NCBI GenBank assembly: GCA_032622095.1
Contig: CP136068.1
Coordinates: 56,258,025-56,322,024 of the forward strand
Source of the DNA: Siphonodentalium dalli
Taxonomy: Eukaryota > Mollusca > Scaphopoda > Gadilida > Siphonodentaliidae
Reading direction: 5' to 3'
Length of the DNA stretch: 64,000 nucleotides
Numbering within the stretch: position 1 is the first letter of the stretch; every line of letters starts with the position of its first letter. The notes under the pieces are model-generated. The model was given only the letters and a program-made list of their open reading frames with translations, was not told the origin of the DNA and ran no database searches. This document shows positions 33,801-41,904 of this stretch, piece by piece. The translations under genes were made by a program, and so were the position numbers.

Positions 33801-34569
33801 TAAGTAAATTACATCTACCACTCATAAGTAAAGTACACTCATAAGTAAATGACATCTACCACTCATAAGTAAATGACATCTACCACTCATAAGTAAATTA
33901 CATCTACCACTCATAAGTAAATTACATCTACCACTCATAAGTAAATTACATCGACCACTCATAAGTAAATGACATCTACCACTCATAAGTAAATTACATC
34001 TACCACTCATAAGTAAATGACATCGACCACTCATAAGTAAATTACATCTACCACTCATAAGTAAATGACATCTACCACTCATAAGTAAAGTACACTCATA
34101 AGTAAATGACATCGACCACTCATAAGTAAATTACATCTACCACTCATAAGTAAATTACATCGACCACTCATAAGTAAATGACATCTACCACTCATAAGTA
34201 AATGACATCTACCACTCATAAGTAAATTACATCTACCACTCATAAGTAAATGACATCTACCACTCATAAGTAAAGTACACTCATAAGTAAATGACATCGA
34301 CCACTCATAAGTAAATTACATCTACCACTCATAAGTAAATTACATCGACCACTCATAAGTAAATTACATCGACCACTCATAAGTAAATGACATCTACCAC
34401 TCATAAGTAAATTACATCTACCACTCATAAGTAAAGTACACTCATAAGTAAATGACATCTACCACTCATAAGTAAAGTACACTCATAAGTAAATTACATC
34501 TACCACTCATAAGTAAATTACATCTACCACTCATAAGTAAATTACATCGACCACTCATAAGTAAATTAC
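27800..34569. repeat. Array zone D: 24-mer-rich right edge with 1.69-kb and 1.02-kb blocks
   Basis: The 24-bp form dominates and uninterrupted runs are the longest of the window (about 32,496-33,002). One pair of blocks is related by 1,692-1,699 bp (28,677 to 30,376; 29,619 to 31,311; 29,828 to 31,520) and another by 1,021 bp (33,058 to 34,079; 33,243 to 34,264). Variants seen only here include CACACATAAG, CATAAGAAAATTAC and CTACCGCTC. The block size is smaller than in zones A-C. The array ends cleanly at 34,569 with no decayed half-monomers. Confidence 0.85.
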
Positions 34570-34701
34570 TTGTCCGAAGAACTGTACAATTATCAAATGT
34601 ACCGGTATATGCAATTGGAATAGATCAGTGAACATTCGCTGCAATACCCAAGTACTTTAAACATAGTCAATATACATGTGTCATGGCCATTGGCTACTTA
34701 C
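34570..34701 (-). other. Start of intron 2, short non-repeat spacer
   Basis: These 132 bp separate the exon 2 donor from the minisatellite. On the minus strand the intron opens with GTAAGT directly after the CAG that ends exon 2, matching the metazoan donor consensus. The rest is AT-rich single-copy-looking DNA. No acceptor of a further exon is visible before the array begins, so exon 3 must lie beyond the left edge of the window. Confidence 0.75.
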
Positions 34702-34830
34702 CTGCATTTTGTTAGTACACGGAACATTCGATGCAGATAATATACATCCTCCTAGAATATCCCCAGCACTATGGCCCTTTACATTCTTAAGACAGGTGTC
34801 CAACTTTGGGAAGGCTTGTGCTAACACAGA
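34702..34830 (-). CDS. chpf: CHPF-like chondroitin polymerizing factor, exon 2
   Basis: A 129-bp exon encoding 43 residues, phase 0 at both ends. On the minus strand it is preceded by a textbook acceptor (TTATTTTTGTTTCAG) and followed by CAG|GTAAGT. The peptide reads SVLAQAFPKLDTC near its start and GDILGGCILSASNVPCT near its end. It continues the family pattern directly after exon 1: in CHPF proteins the segment after the ...GVLLS motif runs as a leucine-rich helix, a Cys, then LGRCI.D..G..C. Both conserved cysteines are present. The frame stays open 60 bp upstream only through the polypyrimidine tract, so the acceptor marks the real boundary. Exon 1 lies 17.7 kb upstream. I am fairly sure of the family. 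The choice between CHPF and CHPF2 cannot be made from this piece. Confidence 0.87.
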
Positions 34831-34839
34831 CTGAAACAA

Positions 34840-35010
34840 AAATAAATACAATATGTCTCCTAAGAAGGTGCCCCATTCGTGAATTTTCAAAAAACCTCAA
34901 TTTCAAACTAAAAATTTGCCGGAAAAAATCATTATCATTTATAACCAATGTATGCTGTAGTACTATAACAACACCTGTTTACCCTCACATTATGACAGAT
35001 ATGTTCTAAT
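34840..35010 (+). repeat. Inverted repeat arm A (partner 37,156-37,300)
   Basis: The stretch from TGAATTTTCAAAAAA through AACAACACCTGTTTACCCTCACA reads as a diverged reverse complement of 37,156-37,300. Shared words include TATAACCAATGTA, ATAACAACACCTGTT and CCCTCACA. The arms are about 140 bp and the spacer of about 2.1 kb contains HINE-like element 1. The left part overlaps the acceptor end of intron 1. Confidence 0.75.
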
Positions 35011-35247
35011 TATGTAAATAGCGGTTCAAAGTAGTTTTGAGCTAGTAAACCCACAAACAAAATTTTAGTCCATTCAGTTCAGACTATCTAAAGTTATCAT
35101 CCAGATACCAAAAGCAACGGAAGGACAGACGCCCCCACAAAAGGACAGGCAGACAGACAGACCAATAAATGAAAGTGTCAATGACACTGTAGCTCAACTT
35201 TGAAAGAAGGTATTTTTTTTGTGATGAGCAATGAATAGAGAGATTAA

Positions 35248-35282
35248 CGAGAGGCCGATCACGATCGGCAGATGTTTAACCC
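35248..35282 (+). repeat. GCCGATC hairpin motif, also at 53,563
   Basis: ACGAGAGGCCGATCACGATC is the start of a 35-bp word containing the hairpin GCCGATC-AC-GATCGGC (35,254-35,269). It recurs with one substitution at 53,563-53,597, about 18 kb away in the 5' flank of the gene. Both are followed by AGATGTTTAACCCA. Probably a shared piece of a dispersed element. Confidence 0.6.
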
Positions 35283-36254
35283 ATACCTTGGCGATAGCGA
35301 TTAGCTATTTTTATAAATTTTATAAATCCTTACACCAACCTTTTCATGAGTGCAAAAGTTTCAACAATTCACACTTAATATAGTGATCGTGTGAAAAATA
35401 TTCAGTTATCACATTGTGTCAACAGGATTGGTGGAGGATGTTAATATTTTTAAGCAAATAAACCAAATGACCCTCACTGTGCCGGTTAGGGGTGTCATTG
35501 GATTTAGAAACCCATACAATAAGTCAGTCTCAAGAATACCAGCACCATTAATATTACCCTGGAACCCAAATGCAATTGAGGGAATTTCAAAATAAGACAT
35601 TTCCTCTGATGATGTATATACAATTGGTGATTTATTGAAACCCTTACTGAACCTGGGTCAAAGTGAAAGGGATAATATTATATCTGTTTATCACATAATA
35701 TGTGTCTATGGAATGGTTTAATTTTAATCCCAAATCCATGCAAATCAAAAGTGGATCACCATCAACCTGGACATAATATAGGAAAATTATCAAATGAAAA
35801 GCATCAAAACCATATGATGTGTGGAGAGGGTTAATCATTTTCAATGACATCATATCATGGAACAAAGGAATGTGTGGATTAATTTTTGTCTAAGATAAGA
35901 CAACAGTGTCTGTAAACAACAATGTCTGTAAAACATCCCTACAAAGTAACAATGGACTGTTCCAATTTAATATTTTAGAATAGGTGTCCTATAGTGTGTA
36001 CATTAACTAATGTAATGAACCTGTTTCAACAAAGGGGTTAACTTAATATTGCACAGGAAACAGAACTCCACCAGATAGCCATCAATCAATTTGACATTAT
36101 TATAAACAAATTTGCAGCCAGTGGTACCACTATCAGGCTTTATACAGTAGCATGCTATATCTAATGTCCATAGTGATAATTAACTCATTTCAATAACACA
36201 CATGGTCTGTGAGATATTGTCTCTTCAAATTCCCAGCAGTAATTACTTGAATTA

Positions 36255-36655
36255 TAAAGGGTCATAACTCTGTTAAAATATATCGGATCAAACCCATATT
36301 CGAACTCGATCTGTATTTTGGGCTCTGAAACTCGCATACCAAATTTGGTTCCGATCAGATAAAAATTGTTTGAGTTATGACAGCATGCGTGAATTCGAAG
36401 TCGAAAAAGGGCCATAACTCTGTAAAAAAACTCGGATCAAACCCATATTTGAACTCGATCTGTATTTTGGTCTGAGAAACTCATATACAAAATTTAGTTC
36501 CGATCGGATAGAAAATATTTGAGTTATCGCACCATGCGTAAAGTGTCTACGGACAGACAGACAGACGGACGGATGGACGAACGGACAGACGCACGACGAG
36601 TGGTCAATCCGGATGTCAACATTATGTTTACCATACTATGGTATGGGTAAACATA
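36255..36655 (+). repeat. Two 150-bp tandem copies plus CAGACAGAC tract and hairpin
   Basis: CATAACTCTGTWAAAAWA...GGATCAAACCCATATT recurs exactly 150 bp apart (36,263 and 36,413), with the shared phrase GAACTCGATCTGTATTTTGG in each. The second copy runs into a GACAGACAGACAGACGGACGG tract and then an imperfect hairpin ATGTTTACCATA...TATGGGTAAACAT (36,624-36,654). A further copy of the 150-bp unit lies at 55,327-55,480. Short open frames on the minus strand here come from the repeat. Confidence 0.75.
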
Positions 36656-37155
36656 AAAAGGAGTGTAAAAATGAGCAGTAAAGGATTTAGTCACACACAG
36701 AGTAAAATCCAAGATGGCCGCTGGCTGCCATGTTTTTTTTCCGAATGACCCCAAAATTAATCATTCTGGTCTAAATGTTGATGTCAACAGCTATGACAAA
36801 TTTCATAATGATCCGACCAAAGGTACGACCTGTATTGTTGACGCCTTACGTACATGTACACACGCACACACGGACGACAAAGCCATGGCAATAGCTCAAA
36901 CTTTACAAAGTAAAGTTGAGCTAAAAAGGGGGTATAATAAATGTTAATGAATGGACAGACAGACCGATTACATAACATTTTTTCAAAAGGGCGTATAAAA
37001 ATAGTTCCGCAAATGGCTACCAAAAGAACTAAAATATGCAATGAAAAACATTTGATACATTTTCTCACAGGCAGTTATGATTTCAGATGGTAGCACACAT
37101 GCATTAGTTGGGTTCATAAGCTAGATAATGCTAGTAATTATTAACACATTTAGGA

Positions 37156-37300
37156 CATATCTCTCATATTGTGAGGGTGAACAGGTGTTGTTATAATAGT
37201 ACATTGGTTATAGAGGATAATGATTTTCCCCTTCAAATTGACAGTTTGAAATTGAGATTTTTTGAAAATTCAGGAATAGGGTAACCCTTAATACATTTTT
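37156..37300 (-). repeat. Inverted repeat arm B (partner 34,840-35,010)
   Basis: Reverse-complement partner of the arm near exon 2: TGTGAGGGTGAACAGGTG and TACATTGGTTATAGAGG match CACCTGTTTACCCTCACA and TTTATAACCAATGTA. A HINE-like left end follows each arm (at 35,168 after arm A, at 37,484 after arm B), so the arms may belong to longer composite units. Confidence 0.72.
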
Positions 37301-37483
37301 AGTATACAGAACATATGGCTTTGAGTAGATACATGTACCTAAATAGGATATCTCATGATTTAATCAATAGTACAAAATAATATTTTTTTAAACCAGAGCA
37401 CGGTTGTGATCTGTGATCAATATAAACTAGTACTGTTATACAGCTCAACCAGACTAACCAACCGACACCAAAGTAGGAATAAA

Positions 37484-39150
37484 TGGAAGTGTCAATGACA
37501 CTGTAGCTTAACTTGGATTGGGGTTAATTCCATGTGTTACAGTCAATGGAGTGATCAGGAATGTGGAAATTTGAAATGTCTAAGTAATACTAGATATATA
37601 TTAAGTAAAATAAAAGATGGCTGCTGACTGCCATGTTTTCCAATGAAATTCAAAAACATTTGATAGCTCCCATCTAGTAGATCAATATCATGAAGTGGAC
37701 TGTCGGGTGTGCTAAAGGATTAAGTCATGCAAAGAGTAAAATCCAAAATGGCTGATTGTGACATGTTTTTAACGAAATCAGAAAAATTAGAATACTCCCA
37801 TATTGTAGTCATCCAGAAGATCCATGTGAAGATTAGTGACGATAGAAATAGTAGGATGTCGTCTGTTGGGTGTACCGAAGGATTTAGTCATACAAAGAGT
37901 AAAATCCAAGATGGCCACTGGTGGCCATGTTTTTCAACAAAATTAGGAAAGCTTTGATGCTACCATCTTGAGGTCAACCCGATGATCCATATGAAGTTTG
38001 GTGATGATCAGATGATGGATGTGGTTTGTACATGTAGGTTGTGCCCAAGAATTTAGTTATGTAAAGAGTTCTATGGCTGAATTACCCCAAAATGACTCGT
38101 TAACAACTCGTTAAATGTTAACTACCATGACAAATTTCATGATGATCCGAGTAAAGGTACGACCGATGGATTCAAATGTGAAATCCAAGATGGATCCAGG
38201 CACCCATGTCGGAAGAATTGGACAGCTTCCATCTAGAGAACCATATGAAGTTTGGATGAGGGATGTGGCATGTATTTCAGTCATGAAAATGTAATATCCA
38301 AGATGGCCGCTGGTGACCATGTTTTTAAATTAAATTTGGAAAATATAGTTGGCTCCCATCTGGATTTCACCAGGAAGAACCTTATGAAGTTTGGTGAAGA
38401 TCAGATGAGGAAAGTGGCCTGTAGGTTGTGCTGAAGGATTTAGTCATGCAAAGAGTAAAATCCAAGATGGCCACAAGTTTGCAGCAACATTTTTTAACGA
38501 ATTTCGGAAAACATAATTGACTCCCATATAGAGGTCACCCCAAAGATCCTGATGAAGTTTGGTGACGATCGGATGAGGGATGTGGCCTGTAGGTTATGCC
38601 GAATGATTTAATCATGCAAAGAGTAAAATCCAAGATGGGCACTGGCAGCCATGTCTTTCAACGAATTTCGGAAAAAATCAATGGCTCCCATCTAGAGATC
38701 AACCTGAAGATGCATATAATGTATGGTGATCACTGATGATCAATATAGGGATGTGGTCTGTTGGGTGTGCCAAATGATTTAGTCATGCAAAGAGTAAAAT
38801 ACAAGATGACTGCCAGCGGCCATGATTTTATCGAAAATCGTCCAAATTTGATAGCTCACATTTAGAGGTGATCCTATCTAGTGAGATTTCTCCAATAATT
38901 GCGGACTGCAGAGTGTTCTGATGGATTCAAATTTGAAATCCAAAATGGCTGCTGGTGGCCATGTGTTTTAACAAATTTCGAAAAAAAATTATGGCTCCTA
39001 TCTAGAGGTCACCTAAAAGATCCATATGAAGTTCGGTGATGATCGGATGAGGGATGTGGCATGTTGGTTGAGCCAAGGAAAAATGTTGATGTACTCACAT
39101 TGGCCACGCACACATGCTATTACCTGCAGTAATAACTCAAACTGTAAGTG
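37484..39150 (+). mobile_element. HINE/pearl-like element 2 with ~165-bp tandem monomers
   Basis: Left end: the same palindrome AGTGTCAATGACACT (37,488-37,502) and TAGCTTAACTT (one mismatch). The interior is a diverged tandem array with about nine ATCCAAGATGGC-type motifs (near 37,609, 37,740, 37,905, 38,183, 38,296, 38,459, 38,627, 38,800 and 38,938), commonly 165-170 bp apart, each followed by GCCATGTTTT and later GATGAAGTTTGGTGA. The right end is decayed: CCTGCAGTAATAACTCAAACTGTAAGTG near 39,124-39,151 resembles CCATGGCAATAGCTCAAACTTTAC of elements 1 and 3. No reading frame of interest. Confidence 0.6.
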
Positions 39151-39311
39151 CCATCGCATATGCTGTGATTAAAATCATAAGTGGAGCATCCATTGCGCAT
39201 GCTCACGACAATATCGCAGACATATCGTAGCGATAGAAGCAATGTTTGATTTTTACCAGGAAAATCGTGGCGTGACCTTGGCAATGCGCATGATTGTACG
39301 GAGTAGCAATA

Positions 39312-39442
39312 ATAGGAATAACATGATTTTGTCAGGCGCCTTGGTTTATTAACGGCCCTCCAGGAATGATTAACAGCCCTCAGTCCTATTAGAGGCCCTC
39401 GACTACGTCTCGGGCCTCTAGACTACGTCTCGGGCCTCTAAT
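39312..39442 (+). repeat. Left half of a foldback element split by the hAT-like insertion
   Basis: TTTATTAACGGCCCTCCAGG, AATGATTAACAGCCCTC and the CTCGACTACGTCTCGGGCC word match the intact foldback elements at 51,489-51,700 and 52,208-52,400. The half stops at CCTCTAAT (39,435-39,442). The matching right half resumes at 44,637 with the same eight bases, so the element was cut at its centre by a 5.2-kb insertion. The GACTACGTCTCGGGCCTCTA word is present twice in tandem here. Confidence 0.85.
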
Positions 39443-40045
39443 TAGTTATGTTCCCATAATGAAAAAGCCAATCGGACCGATTTCCGATAACTGGAGGCAC
39501 AATCGACCGATTTCCGATTCCGATGTTTATATATTTTGTGCGTTTGTTCCCATAATGGACCTATATACACCCATTGCACTCCATATCCCGGTATAGTTTC
39601 AAAGCCAAATACATAAAAATATATATATTATATACAGTAGTATTTCTGCCGACGTCAGTTGTGCGCTGCCTTTGATGCACATGTATGCCGGTAGTTGTTT
39701 TGACAAAGATATCAAAGGTGCCGAATCAGAGTAATGTTATCACCGTAAGGGGAACACTTGCATGCGGCATAAAGGTCTTGATTGAATACTTGTTAGTTGC
39801 GACAATGTACGGAATGCGATGATTATTAACTAAATTTAGCATTTGATGGATAATAATTGGTGTCATATTTTTCTGAGATTTCCCAAATTTCCATTGGTCA
39901 CACCTTTTGTATTTTAATAACTGGGAAGCTTTTATAGTTCCGCCTACTCAAATTTTGTTTTGCTAGACCGTCCCTGAGTTCAACGTGGAGGTAAGCATAG
40001 ATTTCATAGCGTACGCCGTAACTTGTAATGAGAGCAACATTATAA

Positions 40046-41717
40046 TGAAAGTGTCAATGACACTGTAGCTCAACTTGGAAAGGGAATAATTTAATGTGTG
40101 ATTGTCGATGTAGTGATTAGGAATGTGGAAATTTGAATGTCTAAGGCCAAAACAAAAAACTTCTCTGTTTCCGATAACAATGTGATAATTTTCCAGACAG
40201 GCAGGCAGGGATTTTTTTTTTAAACCTTTCAGCCGTAAGTGATATAATAGTGTAGTTACAGCCCCATGGAATATGGTAGATCAATGTGCATTGAAAATGA
40301 GCCAAGCATTGGGTAAAAACATGCTGTCCCTTGAATTCATTCACTCTGCAGTATGATCTCTACCAATAACTGACTTATTTTTGCTTTCGGGATTGGGGGG
40401 AAAAAACAATAAATATTCACATTGACACTCTAACAGGTAACTTTTGACTAGCCTTCTGGAGAAAATTGAAAAAAAAATTGAGGCAGGCAAGAAAATCTCA
40501 GCCAGGCAGGGTATCGGAAACAAAGAGGTTTTTTTTTTTGGCCTAATACTAGTTTATCAACATGAAGAGATATATATATACATGTATATAAAAGTAAAAT
40601 CTAAGATGGTTGCTGGCGGCTATGTTTTCCAACAATTCAAAAAACATTTGATAGCTATAGTCATGCAAAGAGTAGAATCCAAGATGGCCACTGGCAGCCA
40701 TGTTTTAATGCCGAATAACCCCAAAATGACTCCTTTCGATTTACATGTCAATGTCAAAAGTCAAGACAAATTTCATAATGATCCGACCAAAGGTACGACC
40801 TGTAGCCCGTGCTAAAGGATTTAGTCATGCAAAGAGTAAAATCCAAGATGGCTGCTGGTGGCCATGTTTTTTGGCCGAATGACCCCAATATTAATCGTTC
40901 CCATCTACTTGTCAATATTAACATCCATGACAAATTTCATGATGATCAGACTAAAGGGACGACCTGTAGCCCATGCTAAAGGATTTAATCATGCTACTAG
41001 TAATGGATTGAATTTTGAAATCCAGGATGGCCGCTGGCATCCATTTTTTTTGTCCGAATGACCCCAAAATGATTCGTTGCCATCTATATTCCAATTTCAA
41101 CAGTCATGACAAATTTCATGATGATCAGAATAAAGATATAACCTGTAGCTCGTGCTACATGTAAATGATTTAGTCATACAAAGAGTAAAATCCAAGATGG
41201 CTGATGGCAGCCATATTTTTTGGCCGAATGACCCCAAAATGACTCGTTTCCCATCTACATGTCATTGTTAGCATCCATGACAAATTTGATGATGATCTGA
41301 TCAAAGGTACGACCTGTAGCCTGTGCCAAAGGATTTAGTCATGCAAAGAGTAACATCCAAGATGGCTGCCGGTGGCCATGTTTTTTGGCCAAATAACCCC
41401 AAAATTACTCGTTCCCATCTACATCTCAATATTAACATACATGACAAATTTCATGATGTTCAGAAGAACAGTACGACCTGTAGCCCGTGCTAATGGATTG
41501 AATTTTGAAATCCAAGATGGCCGCTGGCGGCCATGTTTTTTGGCCGAATGACACCAAAATGACTCGTTCTGGTCTAAATGTTGATGTCAACAGCTCTATG
41601 ACAAATTTCATAATGATCCGATCAAAGGTACGACCTGTAGCCTGTATTGTTGACGCATCACGCACACACGGACGACAAAACCATGGCAATAGCTCAAACT
41701 TTACAAAGTTGAGCTAA
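40046..41717 (+). mobile_element. HINE/pearl-like element 3 with 164-bp monomers, nested in the hAT-like insertion
   Basis: Left end: AATGAAAGTGTCAATGACAC with the palindrome at 40,050-40,064 and TAGCTCAACTT (40,066-40,076). Right end: CCATGGCAATAGCTC, hairpin AACTTT-AC-AAAGTT (41,697-41,710), AAGTTGAGCTA (41,706-41,716). Between 40,600 and 41,690 lie about seven copies of a monomer: GTCATGCAAAGAGTAAAATC starts at 40,662, 40,826, 40,990, 41,175 and 41,340, so spacing is 164-165 bp with one 185-bp step. Each copy continues GCCATGTTTTTTGGCCGAAT, ACCCCAAAAT and GACAAATTTCATGATGAT. Short open frames in the array are by-products of the monomer. Confidence 0.68.
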
Positions 41718-41904
41718 CAATGGCGACAAAAACACATGCAATTTGGGACTACTTCACCATATTGTCCCTTACAGACGAAAAATCTAATTATGCCCCTCCT
41801 CACGCTGGTCATTATTGAAGACAGTTCTGATCGCGACTGTGCTAATTCATCAGTGCATGCTTCAAATTATTGACATAGCATGTGATGTCACAGCATGGCA
41901 TGTG

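Larger units (their letters stand above)
1..34569. repeat. Giant 17/24-bp minisatellite array (>34.5 kb, open on the left)
   Basis: The whole stretch is tandem copies of one motif with no unrelated insertion. The core is 17 bp, ACTCATAAGTAAAKTAC, and most copies carry a 7-bp tail, ATCTACC, giving a 24-bp monomer; copies without the tail follow directly as 17-mers. By length this is roughly 1,500 monomers. Variation is concentrated at two positions: T/G in AAATTAC or AAATGAC, and T/G in ATCTACC or ATCGACC; 17-mers mostly read AAAGTAC. Rare private variants (ACAACTACC, ATAATTAAA, CCCATACG, ACTAATAAG) recur at fixed distances, which shows block duplication. The array starts before base 1 and stops at about 34,569, where the sequence becomes TTGTCCGAAG. 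It lies 132 bp from the donor of exon 2 of the chpf-like gene, so it is probably intronic. Collapse or expansion by the assembler cannot be excluded. Confidence 0.98.
35168..36924 (+). mobile_element. HINE/pearl-like non-autonomous element 1
   Basis: Left end: AATGAAAGTGTCAATGACAC with the 15-bp palindrome AGTGTCAATGACACT (35,174-35,188), followed by TAGCTCAACTT (35,190-35,200). Right end: CCATGGCAATAGCTC, then a hairpin AACTTTAC-AAA-GTAAAGTT (36,899-36,917) and the inverted subterminal repeat AAGTTGAGCTA, ending GAGCTAA. Internal sequence has a two-copy 150-bp repeat and one ~164-bp AAAATCCAAGATGGC monomer. Subterminal inverted repeats, internal tandem repeats and a 3' hairpin close to a CTRR-type end are the known layout of Helentron-derived HINEs and bivalve pearl elements. 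No coding capacity. The class assignment is inferred from structure. Confidence 0.6.

Noticed and set aside
924-34458. Dozens of minus-strand open frames encoding MSGRCNLL repeats
   Set aside because: They arise because 24 bp is a multiple of three and vanish wherever a 17-mer occurs. There is no start context, splice structure or non-repeat domain.
1-34569. CRISPR-like regular repeats
   Set aside because: The motif is contiguous with no unique spacers, and the host DNA is eukaryotic.
1-34569. Centromeric or telomeric identity for the array
   Set aside because: The motif is not a telomere repeat, and nothing in the sequence alone indicates centromere function. The position next to an exon argues against it.
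35409-35865. Minus-strand frames between element 1 and exon 2 as further chpf exons
   Set aside because: There is no resemblance to the family and no paired splice sites. They would also fall inside intron 1, between exons that already join in frame.
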